Below, in pieces: positions 1-12,489 of a stretch of DNA of 64,000 nt (its first letter is position 1; the number at the start of each line of letters is the position of its first letter). This stretch comes from Armigeres subalbatus (Eukaryota > Arthropoda > Insecta > Diptera > Culicidae). A program made the translations under genes and the position numbers. The notes under the pieces were generated by a model, which did not search any database, was not told where the DNA came from, and was given only the letters and a program-made list of their open reading frames with translations. The DNA lies in contig NC_085141.1 of NCBI RefSeq assembly GCF_024139115.2, forward strand, positions 34,230,120 through 34,294,119, given 5' to 3'.

Positions 1-64
1 CACGTGCCACAGCCCGATATGTGTAAGAACATAAACGAGAACCTTTCTTACAAACGAGCGTGAG

Positions 65-1474
65 GTGATCCAAAGGTGGCGGCAGCACTACGAAGACAAC
101 GGTGGCGGTATGGTAATGAACCTAGGAGCACGCGCGCAGGACATGCGACATCCGGCTCCGAATCTCCAGGAAATACATGAGGAGATCGGCTGGCTGAAAA
201 ACAGCAAAGCCTCTGAAGTTGACCAACGACCAGGAGAGCTGTTTAAACACGATGGTGAGGCACTGGGTAATTACCAAGGATTGGGAGGATCAAATACTGC
301 TGCATGAATGGATGGAAAGTGTCGTGTGCCCCATCTACAAAAATGGTGTAGCAACTATCGCGCAATCACGTTGTTGAACGCCCCCCACAAGGAACTCTCC
401 CAAATATTATGCCGTCGACCAACACTAAATGCAAAGGAGTTCGTGGGACAGTACCAGGCGGGATTTATGGGTGAACGCTCTACCACATATCAAGTGTTCG
501 CCGTACGTCAAGTATTGCAGATATGCTGCCAATACAATGTGCCCACACATCATCTATTTATCGACTTCAAAGCCACATATGACACAATCGATCGGGACCA
601 GCTATGGCAGCTAATGCACGAAAACGGTTTTCCGGATAAACTGATACGGTTGATCAAGGTGACGATGGATCGGGTGATGTGCGTAGTTCGAGTTTCAGGG
701 GCATTCTCGAGTCCCTTCGAAACGCGCAGAGGGTTACGGCAAGGTGATGGTCTTTCGTGTCTGCTATTCAACATCGCTTTGGAAGGGGTAATACGAAGGG
801 CAGGGATCGACACGAGTGGTACGATTTTCACAAAGTCCGTCCAGTTATTTGGTTTCGCCGACGACATAGATATTATGGCACGTAACTTTGAGAGGATGGA
901 GGAAGCCTACATCAGACTGAAAAGCGACGCTAAACGGATTGGACTAGACACGTCGAAGACGAAGTTCATGATAGGAAGAGGCTCAAGAGAGGCAGCAACC
1001 CACCACGAGTTTGTATTGGTAATGACGAAATCGAGGTGGTTGAAGAATTCGTGTACTTGGGCTCACTGGTGACCTCCGATAACTCAGCAGAGAAATTCGG
1101 AAACGCATCATGGCACCCTTATTAGACCGGTAGTCCTCTACGGACACGAGACCTGGACGATCCTCGTGGAGGACCAACGCGCACTGGTAGTTTTAGAAAG
1201 GAAAGTGCTGCGTACTATCTATGGTGGGGTGCAGATGGCGGACGGTACGTGGAGGAGGCGAATGAACCACGAGTAGCATCAGCTGTTGGGAAAACCATCC
1301 ATTGCTCGCACCGCGAAAATCGGAGTACTGCGGTGGGCCGGACACGTAGCCAGTATGTCGGATAGTAATCCGGTGAAAATAGTTCTCGACAACGATCCAA
1401 CGAGAACAAGGAGGTGAGGTGCACAGCTGGTAAAGTGGATCGATCAGGTAGAGTAGATCAGTAGAGTGGGGCAA
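65..1474 (+). pseudogene. RTE-like non-LTR retrotransposon reverse transcriptase, decayed 5'- and 3'-truncated copy
   Basis: Translation in shifting frames gives an RTE-type reverse transcriptase. It starts with a linker (PGELFKHDGEALG, about 235-275) and then the fingers region (NYRAITLLNA, about 354-385). Motif A is HHLFIDFKATYDTID (about 550-594), the motif B region is RRGLRQGDGLSCLLFN (about 727-774), and the catalytic FADD is in FGFADDIDIMA (about 850-882). A C-terminal stretch with FVYLGSLV follows near 1050-1070. There is an internal deletion near 1112: the sequence after CATCATGGCA jumps directly to the IRPVVLYGHETW segment. Stops and frameshifts occur before and after the ADD motif, and no endonuclease domain is present. 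The closest relative in this window is the minus-strand element at 45.45-47.52 kb. The clade (RTE) is inferred from the DFKAAYDTI / FADDIDI / WAGHVARM style; the copy is certainly dead. Confidence 0.85.
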
Positions 1475-4012
1475 AAGTGCGCGTGCGGAAAGTGTACGTT
1501 TTTGATTTTTTGAAGTTATAAAAAAAGATAAACTAGCAGCATTGCATCAGTTTGACAGGTATTCTGACCAACTATTGTCATGTGTAATGGTAAATATTCG
1601 ATTTGAATAAACAACAAGCGAGATATGAAGTTATACATTTTTTAGTCATTTTGCTAAAAATAATTGTGTTTCCACAACTAGTGTTCCATTACCATATATA
1701 CGTTCAATCAGGTGAACATTATACCATTTCGATAACCTATTGTATAGAGTACTTTATGGTGTAGTACACCAATCGGGTCTGGAAACTTTCTCGACACCCT
1801 GGGCATAGTGTATCCATTGTACTTGCCACACAAGATACATACTCATGCAATGGCAAGCATAGAAAAAGCTTCCAGAGGTGAACCAGCCAAGAGCTGAAAT
1901 CCTCTTTAATAAAGAAGAAAAAAAGAAAAAGCTTTCAATTAATAACTGAGGAAATGCTAATATAATACTAAGTTGAAAAGCATCCACAAAATTACGTTCC
2001 TTAAGAGAACCGATTAATTTTGAATAATCCGCCTTCCCGATTACAATATCGAAAAAAAATAAACTTTAAAAAAAAAGGATCTTGAGGAATTTTACTCGGC
2101 TACCACTGATGCCATTCATGCAAATGGAAATTTGTAACATATCTCTCCGACGCACGCTCGTGATTTATATAAGGACGGCAACTTTTTGGCGTCGTAAAGC
2201 AATTAATTTGCACTTTGAACCAAATTCTTCACACAACAACCTTCCTGCAACAAATCCAGATCCAGAACCATACAAGAAAATTTCACTTGAGTGCCGCAGA
2301 CTCCAAAGAGAGCCACTCCATAATTTGCCGCTAAACCGCTACAGATGCAGAAACCACCGCACCGCCATCCATCGTTCTGTGCGCCCTCCGCTCCGTTCCC
2401 GCTCTCCGTGACCTCTCACCGTGGATCATCATACAGAATTGACGCGTGAGCACGAACCATGGGCCTTTTTATACCCAGAGAAAATGAAACGGTGGGTCAC
2501 AAGGCCCGTAACTTACATCATTCTGATGTACGTGTTGGGAATGCATGAACGGGATTGGCTGGTTCTGATATTTCTACTGGGTAGGAAACGTATTCAAAAT
2601 TTTAATAGTTAATCGTAAAAAATCAAAAATTTCAATGAAATTGACAAATTGCTGGAGAGTTCCAGAGTCGATTGATCGAATCCATCCAAAGATAAAGGCT
2701 CTATTTACGTTCAAAATCTTACATGATTTCGTTACAATCCTCAATTTGAAATTCTGATTTGACACCCTGTACCTTCGGGTAAGACGTTGTCCAACGTCTA
2801 AACAGTCCAAGAATATCATTCAATTCTTATAAAGACGCCATGTCTCTAAAATGTAATTTTCAGGTCGATAACTAAAAGACGCACGTATTGGAACATTTTG
2901 AACCAGTGCTCGCTGAGATGTCGATACTTACATCATGCTGAAATAAATTTATTTACCAAGACTTTTAACCTGTAACTCCGATTCACAATAACTTCAAATT
3001 CACATTAGAGTTCGGACACTATTAACATGCATCATACGTAAGCGCAACATATTTCTAATCATATTTTCGGTGGGTTTAATTTTCCGGTTATTCTAGGGTG
3101 GGTTTTCTATCCTTAGTTATTCCCTGCTTCGAAGCCACATCTTCATCTTGTTCCATGGCTCTACATTCCAACTAGAACTTGGGCTACTTTTCAACTTTAT
3201 ATTCTATTAGCATTTTCTCAGTTATTAATTGAAAGCTATTCAATGCCCGCCATTGCATATGAGTATTAGAATGGGGCGCAGTTGTATGAAAAAATGCAAA
3301 CTTAATCCAATCAAATGAGATCAAGGTTTTCCTGATTTATTTTGGGACCACAATCAACTATGCAAAAAATGGGCTTGATTGGTCACGTCCCCGCTTTCCG
3401 CATTACGTTTGCAATTCATATGAAGAATATTATGGGAAAACGTACTTTCTTTTGCATTTTTGCTCATATCGGCTTCAATTTAACGCCAATCACGTCACTC
3501 AATACGTTTACATATAGTCTAAGGGATCCCGAAAGACTTTGCTGAAGAGTTCACGTTGCTGGCACGTCTACAAAAAAATCAACGCTTCGAAGATGGATTG
3601 TTTAATCCGTGTGCAAGAAATCAATGTTTCTGCAAGAACTTGTCCGGAGAAATAATTCCGAAAAACTCCATAGCTCCCCACTCCAGCCATACAAGATCAA
3701 TCATTTTAAAATAACACTCATAATTTAATTATTGGTCCACGTTGTTCGGCAATGCTGGCAGAATAATCGATTGTTTCCATATGCCTTGAACAATCAAACT
3801 TCGATGCGTTATAACTTTTTTGTGAATGTTCCAGTAACGTACCTTCTTTAGCAAAGTTTTTCGGCATGGTTATACTTCAACGCAATGTGCCTCTTGGTTT
3901 ATGATGAACTGAAACCTTTAAAAATGCGCAGTTGCTTGAGATCCCGCATGGTTTCGAAAAACCATTGAATTGAAAAATTGACCATGATGCCCCACTCAAA
4001 TGAGTATGTATC
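1475..4012. other. No recognisable gene; AT-rich intergenic DNA
   Basis: Short open frames here (for example 2082-2411 and 3342-3545, both +) have no domain, codon or splice features that I can support. The segment near 3780-3990 resembles 43540-43710: both contain TGGTTTCGAAAAACCATTGA followed by a shared 'gaccatgatgccc'-like stretch. That suggests an old dispersed repeat. Nothing else is evident. Confidence 0.5.
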
Positions 4013-4109
4013 CCCAACAAACAATTTGAGCTGAATAAGCTAGTTTTTTAGCTGAAGAAGCTTTTTTGCAATGAAACAAGCTCTTCTTCAGCCTCCAATG
4101 TTTGTTGGG
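4013..4109. mobile_element. Small MITE with CCCAACAAACA terminal inverted repeats
   Basis: The stretch begins CCCAACAAACA (4013-4023) and ends with its exact reverse complement TGTTTGTTGGG (4099-4109). The interior has further self-complementary AGCTGAAGAAGCTT-like segments, so the whole element can fold. At 97 bp it is non-coding. The same terminal motif occurs on the longer repeats at 29.0-30.5 and 31.77-38.87 kb. No convincing target duplication is seen. Confidence 0.6.
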
Positions 4110-6265
4110 TCTTGTGTGGCAAGAACAATGTATACACTATGCCCAGGGGTTGAGAATGTTTCCCACCAGAGAACATCCTAGACCGAACCGAGAAACGAGA
4201 TCGCTATCCTTAGATTAGCAATCCTACGCCTTTGCTTGCAAGGCTAACTGGAAGCCACATATCCAATTAATAAAAACTAATAAAACCGCAGGCATCAAAG
4301 TTGGAAATGTTAAATCAAACAATGCAAAATTAGCAACGGTTCATTAAATAGAACCCGGACCTGAGAAACAAAACGCGGAAATTCCTTGGCACATGCTAAA
4401 GCCGCTGGTTCTTTTGTTTAGAACTGATATCACACGCATTTACCAGCTAGTCAACCAGCCAACCGTATATTTGATTAGCCAGAGGAGACGATAATACATA
4501 TGGTGTGGCAGCCACTCACTGTATCGACCACCAATAAAGAGGCGTAAAATAAATAATACGCCTCCAATGAGCCACAATTGCGAACGTTATCTGTGCGGAA
4601 ACGACCAACGACCGAGCTGAGTTCCATCGTATTTGTTGGCCAAAATATTACTTTAAACAATAAAAAAAGCACGCGTCGCTTTACGGTTACGGGAGCTGCC
4701 CCTCATTGCTGGTAGTATAAACACATGGTAACGCGCATGGACTGCGAATCGATTGTTATGGGGAAAGGTGCAAAGTGTTTCGACTACTTGAGATATTTTA
4801 AACAGAGGAAAAAACTTCAAACGGTTATTAGTCAGACTAACTGAACCCACCACCGAACGGTATTTAATCGGTTTATTTTCTAGAAGCATAAATACAACTG
4901 CGATGAAATGCCATTTCGTAAAAAAATAATTAACATTCTCAGTTATGCGCTCTTTATTTTGGTTGTGGAATGAGAACAGTCACTCATCTTTAAAAATTCG
5001 ATAATTATTCACCAAACACTAAATGTTTTCCCAAGAGTCCAAACAGTGCAAGACTTGTGTATTGAGATAAGTTCCAAACCAAAACTTAAAAGCGGACGAT
5101 ATCGATATTTTCGGGATTGATCCTTGGAAAAGACTATTTTTATCTTTTGGGCTTTCGACTGATTAGTTGCTAATATTCAGGGTTTCCCGGATCGAAACGT
5201 TGGCAATGATTTGAAATTATCAACATTTTCATGTGGCTGAAAGCCGAAAACCCTGACTATTTTTATCTTTTAACAGAGAGATAGCGAGGATTCGACTAAT
5301 GATCAATATCATCCAAATCTGCTGGTAATCAACGTGTGTACCTTGAAACGCTCTAGTGACGTGCGGTAATAATGTTACCCGCGAGGTGAAAACGCATATC
5401 GTAGCTGCGCATTGAACTTCTTGCGGATTTCGTACCCAACTTAAGTTCTTTCAAAATCAACAGCGAAAAGCAGTTATTCACCTTGACTCACTTGCAGCAT
5501 ATTACACGAAAAAACGGTTTTCAGATGGCTTGGACGGCCATTGTAGCAGCCATCTTTAGGCTCTGTCGTGATTGTCCTTATGTTCAGTAGTCTGCGAATG
5601 AAAACAATATATGCTATACTGTTGGATTGTGTTGGATATTTAGAGGTGTGCGCCACCGCGCCACGACGCCGACATTTTTGCATCGGCGCGCCGCCGCACA
5701 GTGGGACCAATTCCAAAAAAGACGGTCATAAATGAGAGAAGTGGTGGGGCACCAGTTGCCGCAAGCACGCTGTACTTCTCTAAGACAACGTGTTTGCACC
5801 AAGTGGTGCCTCATCAAATATCAATGGCTGGCGCCGACAATGTTGAGTTCTCTTTATATGAGCATTTACACAGGTATTTAATTACCGATTTCAGTCACCT
5901 CACCGCAGTGCTAACGAAACATTTATTCTATTGTTAGAAATAGCAAACACATGTAATAGGTTTTGTTTCGTCCCTAAACTAAGTAAAGCTGTAGAGGCGT
6001 AAGTTGTTACTTGATATTACGATTCGTGTGAAAAACTCATGATATTTTTACAGATTAAGTTTGGAAAATCAAAAGTAATGGATAAAATAAAATCCTTTTC
6101 CGAAATTATCCATTGCGACTAGGCATAACATGACTTGTTAGTTTATCCTACTTTCATTAATTAGCAATATTTTCAAAATCTCAGAGCGCAGGAGCCTGTA
6201 AGAACTAATGATCACGTGGGATTTCTCTAACAAAAGTATGCGTGAGCCAACAACAAATGATGCTA
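4110..6265. other. No recognisable gene; AT-rich intergenic DNA
   Basis: Open frames of 65-80 codons at 4475-4889 and 5474-5937 overlap each other on both strands and show no family resemblance. A short GC-rich patch near 5645-5700 has self-complementary 'ggcgcgccg' and 'cgccgac' runs. I see nothing that supports a gene. Confidence 0.45.
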
Positions 6266-6437
6266 GGGGGGCGTAAACATATTACGTAAGCACTTATGGG
6301 GGAAGTGGGGTGACTTCTATCGTTTTTTACGCACCATGTAAATAAAAAAAAACATTTATATGAAAGAAATCTTACATGAGGGAGGGGGAGTCGAAAACCC
6401 TAGAAAAAAAATGCTCACGTAATAATTGTACGACCCC
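6266..6437. mobile_element. MITE with TA target duplication (first copy)
   Basis: TA dinucleotides at 6264-6265 and 6438-6439 flank a 172-bp stretch. Its left end runs GGGG..CGTA..ATTACGTAAGCAC and its right end is the reverse complement of a GGGGTCGTACAATTATTACG-type end. The arms match with several differences. A related element lies at 34513-34684, inside the CR1/L2-like LINE. Non-coding. Confidence 0.55.
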
Positions 6438-6540
6438 TAGACAATTTTAAGCTGATGTCACACCATTGCATTCCCGAGCAAAAGAAATTGGCTCAATAAT
6501 ACTTCATTCTGTTATTGATACCGTACTCTGTTATGAACTA

Positions 6541-6762
6541 GCCCTGCATAAGAGGTAAAATACCAAAGGAATAATACCAAAAACTAATATGTACAATACT
6601 TAAGCCATAACAAACTCAGTTATTAAATTGAATTTCAATACCAAATGCATAACCAATTATTATTCGTTTGGTATTGAAATACCTAAGCATGTTATGCCTC
6701 AAGTATTCTGCATATAAGTTTTTGATATTATTTTTTGGTATTTTACCTCTTATGCAAGGCTA
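6541..6762. mobile_element. MITE with 27-bp terminal inverted repeats and TA duplication
   Basis: The left terminus starts GCCCTGCATAAGAGGTAAAA at 6541 and continues TACCAAA. The right terminus ending at 6762 is its reverse complement with one mismatch (CCC against CCT). TA lies on both sides (6539-6540 and 6763-6764). The interior also carries a shorter repeat pair (AATACCAAA.. / ..TTTGGTATT). The element is 222 bp and has no coding capacity. A TA duplication is typical of elements mobilised by Tc1/mariner-type transposases. Confidence 0.8.
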
Positions 6763-6764
6763 AA

Positions 6765-7995
6765 TCATACCAATTTCTGTTATCGAGGTCGTCGCTCCTG
6801 CTCGGGTTGGGACACATGAGAAGTAGAGAGAGAACTGAATACAAATTGTGCGTTGCTGCACTTATCAAAATTGATTGGCAAGACCGAAAGGACCAACGTC
6901 AGTAAAACCGAAATAACTGAGCGGGCGGAGGGTGGCGGAACCTAATTTCTTCAGGATTGGATTCCTGACAAAAAAAATAAAGCTTCAGTGTGAATTTCAT
7001 TGATGGGTACCGATGGGTACCCTTTTGAATTTTACAATGAATACAGCTGAAAGATAATACAATAATAACTTTATACACAATAAAGACCGAGTACTTTCTG
7101 CGCGATCAAAAATAATTTTCGAACGTTTAAGCGTGGCTTCATTAGTTTTAGGGCTACACTTTGTAATGCTGCCAAATATAATAGGTTTGGGCGATGTATA
7201 CGTCGTGGCCAACATAATGAAGCAGTAAGATAAATGTTACAAGATTTAACAGAATAAAAAATCGACAACATGCTCAACTTGTATTGACTGTAAAGGTAAG
7301 ATCCACCCGAATAAAATTACTCAAAACTATGTTTACATCATCGTCAAGTATTCTACTAACAACCCATGACTCAAGTTATCAATTTGGATCATTTTGAAAA
7401 AATGGTTTTTGACCGTCTTTTTGAAGATTGGTCCTTCTGTGCGCCGTTTAAAATTTGTCACGCCGGTGGTTGTCTCTAATTTTCCACGCCGATTCAAAAA
7501 TGGAAGAAGTCCTCAAAATTTTCTGTTGAAATTTGGACAATTTATTGAAATTTCTGTAGATTTTCCCGCATTGGCGTAGCAAGTCCCGATGTCTGGGGAG
7601 GGGGGGCTCGTGGTGCATTGCCCCTTCATCTATTTTCTCTAGTTTGAGCTTTTTTTATAATTCTCGAACGTTTTACCACCTCATTAAGCTATCTTAGTGG
7701 TAATATGATAAATACGGTCTAACCACCTAAGGCAATTGCGGATCAATCACACTCATCCATAGTATCGAAGTATGTTTTTTTTACCAGCCGATGATTGCTA
7801 CAACGACTCAAATTGATACCGTACGACTTTGCGTCTAAATGTAGTAGCGCTCGGTTTGTCCCGCACACTGAAAGGACAATACGTGACGGGTCACCGTCAG
7901 CTTCCCACCGGTAGGCAGTGGATTTTTTTTGTATATTTCATAAATATTCTATCTATCTCAAGTGAAAAAATAATAATGCAACATTCTTGCAGGGA
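6765..7995. other. No recognisable gene
   Basis: AT-rich DNA with frames of 60-72 codons on both strands (6997-7277, 7394-7579, 7829-8044) and no supportable function. Confidence 0.45.
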
Positions 7996-8245
7996 TGCTG
8001 AAGGTAATCCACCAATGAATCCGACAGGAATGAGAATCTTATGAATATCCTCCACTATCTAGGAATTTCGACTTCCAGGAATATTCAAGAATTTGAACGG
8101 AAATGTTCCAGTGAATCCGACGGAAATGTTTCAGGGTTTCCAATGAGAATTTTCTAGAGATTTCGAATAGAATCCCCCAGGAATTCCGACGGGAATGTTC
8201 CAGAGATTCGGTCAGAAATGCTCAGAAATTCTTATGATTCTGAGT
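7996..8245. repeat. Decayed 23-bp tandem array (about 11 units)
   Basis: Successive units such as 8113-8135, 8136-8158, 8159-8181 and 8182-8204 are each 23 bp. They carry the pattern aatTCCGACGGGAAT-gtTTC in degenerate form. The unit is the same type as the large array at 61.5-63.2 kb. Earlier units are more eroded. Confidence 0.65.
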
Positions 8246-9100
8246 GATTTTTATGAGATTGTAAAAGTTGTCCTGGAAAGTTTAAGTATGAGATTGAGAT
8301 GCTACTAAATAATGAAAGTCGAGGACAGGAATAGAGGGTGCAACCCTCTAAAGAATGAGAATGAGTATTCCTATAAAATAATAAACGGCTCACTCAAAGA
8401 TGTCCATATTTAATTGTAAAATTACTGTAACTACTCTAGCTTGGGTTGAAAGTAAGAGAGAAAATCATACGATAAACCTCAAATATTTATCTACTCAAGT
8501 AGTGAAGATGCTGCAACCAACAAATAAACAAGACCCAAAACTCCCAATCACTCATTGTTGCTTCTGTGAGATATACCTTCTCGCCTCTTGTTGATCCAAG
8601 CAGCGCCAGCGGAGGTACCTACATAGCTATCACCAAGCCGGACCAGCAGCTTTCAGTGTGGCATTCCCAGGTTCTCGAAATTGTTATCGCCATTACCATG
8701 CCGGTAGGTTGGCAAACGTTAAAACTGGAAAGCGCCAATTGCAAATGATTGGATTAACGGCGTTTCCGTCTTTGCGGCTGGACTGCATTCGGAGGATGGG
8801 TATTGAGAATATGAATCACAATGACTGGTTGAACCTCGCTGACGCAGCAACTGACCCGCTTTTATTCGGCATAGGATGATTAATGGGTTGACCGGAACCT
8901 TTTGCACTAGCAGCGCAAAAGATACATAAATTTTGTTTCAGACATGTTACACATTTGTTTATATGAGTTTTATTTTTTTTATATTTTTGTTTAAATTTGG
9001 GATTTTTCACTGTATCGTGCCAAAACTAGTATAGAAAGAAATGAAAAGGCATTACAATATTTTTTTTCGGATGTGCTGGCCTAGCTCACACTATTCTGGG
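8246..9100. other. No recognisable gene
   Basis: Overlapping 60-73 codon frames at 8400-9010 on both strands; no domains or splice signals that I can support. Confidence 0.4.
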
Positions 9101-9200
9101 GTAACCTCGATATTGATAACTATGAAAGTGCTAAATAAACACTAAGCTGCGATACGGCAATATCCCCGTGGGGTATGTAATGCCAATGAGAAGAAGAGAC
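9101..9200 (+). mobile_element. 5'-truncated SINE fragment, GAA-tailed family
   Basis: The segment TAACTATGAAAGTGC..AACACTAAGCTGCGA..GATATG..TGTAATGCCAATGAGAAGAAGAG is the 3' part of the SINE family seen at 10180-10438 and 24515-24692. It ends in a GAA-rich tail. A SINE of the other family is inserted just downstream (9229). Confidence 0.7.
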
Positions 9201-9228
9201 TCTGATGGTCGTTTCGGCAATTTCCGAA

Positions 9229-9851
9229 TGAAGCGGGCTTGGTAGTCATATGGCTACTGCTTCTGCAGGAGGTCGTGGGTTCAATCCCAGGTCCGTTCCA
9301 TTCTCCTACTTTGTATCTTTCTCTTTATTTCTCATGTTCTAGCAATCGCTAGAACTGGAAATGGACTTCCATACCGTTTCCATTACTATTCCTATACCTT
9401 CAACTTGAGTATTCTAACAGTAATCTGCTAGAATTGGAAATGAACTTATAGAGCTCGTTTCCCCTACATCCAATTAGAAATACCATCAGTTGCCTTCTCC
9501 TATCTATTGGCAGCTCGTTAACCAAGACGGACCTCTGCCTCTCGAACCTAACCCAAAAATTCCAACAAATTCCGCATGAACTCGTGGCAAGTGCAGAGGT
9601 ATATTCGGCTTGCAGTGGGCGAGTAATTGCATCATCATTTCCTCCCCCTTTCCTGCATTCTACGTTGACTTGCATTCTGACGTGGCAGGCGTCAGTATGA
9701 CCTTACAAATGAAATCACCAGTACTTGTACATTGGAGATGCGTGCTAGTCCCAAGCAAACATTTGTTGGTTCCCTGTGCAAGAACAGCTGATCTGGTCAT
9801 AATGGAGTAGCAACTACGAGCAGTCAATCAAGCTCAAGCTCAAGCTCAAGC
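9229..9851 (+). mobile_element. tRNA-related SINE, long (about 625 bp) TCAAGC-tailed family, copy 1
   Basis: The head resembles a tRNA gene: GGCTTGGTAGTCATATGGC is box-A-like and GGGTTCAATCCCAGG carries a good B box. The body is non-coding and the tail is a tandem AAGCTC repeat (9831-9851). The element is bounded by a perfect 23-bp direct repeat (9206-9228 and 9852-9874), a target duplication showing recent LINE-mediated insertion. It matches copy 2 at 41816-42442 almost throughout, but lacks about 12 bp in the head (cf. ttgcctcatacg). At over 600 bp it is unusually long for a SINE. The family name is not assigned. Confidence 0.88.
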
Positions 9852-10179
9852 TGGTCGTTTCGGCAATTTCCGAAGGATCTTCTGTTCATCCCGAGCAGCA
9901 CAAGTCAGACAAAAATGGTAACCACAACTTGATTGTGACTGAATCCGGTCACATATGAGTTGCAACAACCTATATGGAACATGTGTGCTGTTAGGGATAT
10001 TTCCGAACTTCTACGCCTTAACAAAAAAGTCTATGTCTGCCTTCGAATGGACATTGCTCGCCACAAACACTTCCTTAGTTATTGTGCATCTGGTAGATAC
10101 CTTGATATTAGCTCAAGATCATTTTGGAAGACCTTAAACCTCCCATGTGCAAAGAAATTTGAATCATGTGCTTATTGAA

Positions 10180-10438
10180 CCCTGGGCTCTCCTTAGCCGT
10201 TCGGTAAGATGCGGGTCTACAAAGCAAGGCCATGCTGAGGGTGGCAGGGTTCTATTCCCGGTGCCGGTCTAGGAAATTTTCGGATTGGAAATCGTCTCGA
10301 CTTCCCTGGGCATACAAGTATCATCGTGTCAACCTCATGATATACGAATGCAAATATGGTAACTTGGCTTAGAATCCTCGCAGTTAATAACTGTGAAAGT
10401 GCTTAATGAACACTAAGCTGCGAAGCAGAAGAAAAAGA
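10180..10438 (+). mobile_element. tRNA-related SINE, GAA-tailed family, near full-length copy
   Basis: A tRNA-like head (CTTAGCCGTTCGGTAAG as a box-A-like region, CAGGGTTCTATTCCCGG with the B box) is followed by a shared body (CTCATGATATACGAATGC, AACACTAAGCTGCGA). The tail is GAAGCAGAAGAAAAA. A possible imperfect target duplication is tgcttattga / tgctaattgg (10169-10178 and 10439-10448). The style fits the abundant tRNA-related SINEs of Aedes (Feilai-like), but the name is recollection only. RNA polymerase III would transcribe it if it were active. Confidence 0.8.
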
Positions 10439-10539
10439 TGCTAATTGGACCGGATTGGATGTATACTTGATGATTTCAACGTTTCAAAAGACCTTTTACC
10501 TTCGACCGTCGGAAAGGGACAACGTATACACGTACAAAA

Positions 10540-12489
10540 ACTCAAAGCCCCTTACCACAACAGGTTATAAACCACAGAATACTTTGAAGGTTCAGATTTC
10601 TGTAGTCAATTTGTTTACCAAATATTTGGAAACCCAGTTGCGCATAAAGTGGGCAGTTACTTATCAGATGATAAGAAGTTTCTGCATGTTTCTGCAGTGC
10701 GGATTGCGCTCCACACATAATGGCAAATATTTCCCCTTGAAAGACAGTGCAGTGTCTACCCGGTAAGTGGGACTGTTTCAATATCAGCTCACGCGAGTAG
10801 ACACCTGTACCCGCTCTATTTGAAGAGGGAGCCGTCAGTGTAACCACAGGCAATTTCTTCTTTCTACCACCTGTCGTTCAACCGCGACAAAATAGTTCTT
10901 AATTTAACGCGCTCAGTCACTCATCCCAATTTTTCAGCACGCCGATCGCGACGACACGACCTCGTACACAACCCGGAACCACTTGCACCAATATTTCACA
11001 AAAAAAAACAAAAAATAGCGCCCCGAAAAAATCGCGTGCTCTTTGCCGTCCATCAAACACTCGAAGTCAATGTAACCACAAACAATGCTGTCCGCCATAC
11101 TTCTCTCCAAATAGCCAACTCATCCCGCGAGGGGAACTGTGTTGAAAATATCCTATAAGGAAAACTACTAGCGAGTGTGAGATCAGTTCTGTCCCAATCA
11201 CCCATGAGCTGTAACAACGAAGTGTGTGTAGAACCGCGGTTTACAGGTTTCTCTTCCATGAAACCGAGAACCCTTAATCGGTGAGTACAAGAAAGTGCTA
11301 CTTATTTGAGATGCAGTGTAGTGGGGCCACGTTGAAGGGAACCTCGAGAGTAGCCGTGGGAGTCCAACAGAACGCACCAGTCATTGCCATTAGGCACATT
11401 CTTTGAAGATGGCCTGATTTAGACTGAATTGTCCTCACTTCACCCTTTCGCCACCACACAAGACATCCATAAGCCAAAATTAGTCATACAACTGTTGTGC
11501 AAATCCATTTGATATACTTGGGTTTAGGACCCCAAGTTTTACCAAACGTTCGCCGGCATTGGGCGAAAGCCATACACACCTTTTTGACTCTGAACTCAAT
11601 ATTAGGTGTAAAGGAGAGCTTGAAATCAAGAATTAGTCCCACATACTTTACACGATGCGTTACATTGATTTCAGAGTCAAAATATGTAATGGGCGAATAC
11701 CATTACGGTTATGTTTTTGGCGACACCAACTTTCAAATGCCTGAAGAGCGTTTTGCATCAGGTCGAATAAAGTAGTAATACTCAAACCGACTATTGATAT
11801 TAAATAGTCGTCGGCCAATCCATAGGTAGGAAAACCATTATTGGGTAATCTCAAGAGCGTATCTGCAACGAGATTCCACGAAAGTGGAAATAATACTCCC
11901 CCTTGAGGGCATCCCCAGACACTTAATGTCCTAATCGCCGCTTGACGTAATGTCGAGTAGAGATGTCGGTTTTTAAGTTTCTGGTGAATCCATTTGGTCA
12001 TTATATTAGGGAGCTCATGACAACGAGCGGCTTCCAATACTGCATCGAAAGACACCTTGTCAAAAGCACCCTTAATATCTAAGAACGCACCCAAGTATGA
12101 TTGCTTTTGAGCAAATGCTTTCTCAATGTCGTATACCTTGTCGTATACCTCGTAGACAACCTTGTGTAGAAGAGCTCTGATGGACTTTCCATTTTGGTAA
12201 GCATGTTGATTAACGAATGTAATGATCGATAATACGTTCTAATCATTTCAGAAGAAATGAGGTCAGACTGATGGGTCTAAAACTCTTTGCTTTTTCATAC
12301 GAAGCACGTCCTCCTTTTGGGATGAACTTCACAGTGACATCCCGTGAGGATATGAGAATATACACAGTACCAAAACTGCATACAAAAAGTTTTTTTCAAA
12401 ACATGTTTGATATGCTCAAAACCCCTCTGAAGAAGAACGGGATAGATCCCATCTTCCCCTGGAGATTCGTAAGGAGCAAAACTGTTAAG
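10540..12489 (-). pseudogene. LOA/R1-type LINE ORF2 remnant: reverse transcriptase, thumb and RNase H start
   Basis: Read on the minus strand from 12481, the frame gives a fingers region (ESPGEDGIYPVLLQRG) and SFRPISLTSF. It continues with motif A AFLDIKGAFDKVSFDAV (about 12090-12035), motif B WGCPQGGVLFPLSWNLVADTLL (from about 11915) and the catalytic YGLADDYL (about 11820-11797). A thumb/connection region follows at about 11640-11300 (VGLILDFKLSF, CRRTFGKTWG, HLQRMCLMAMTGAF). The start of an RNase H domain lies at 10853-10542 (RAGTGVYS, CTVFQGEIFAI). Several stops and frame changes make it non-functional. The LADD box replaces the usual FADD/YADD. GCPQGGVL and the RNase H arrangement suggest the LOA/R1 group (Lian-like). 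Confidence 0.85.

Noticed and set aside
9270..9300. A tRNA gene suggested by GGTTCAATCCC
   Set aside because: The B box belongs to a SINE head; no acceptor or anticodon stem forms, and the element has target duplications.
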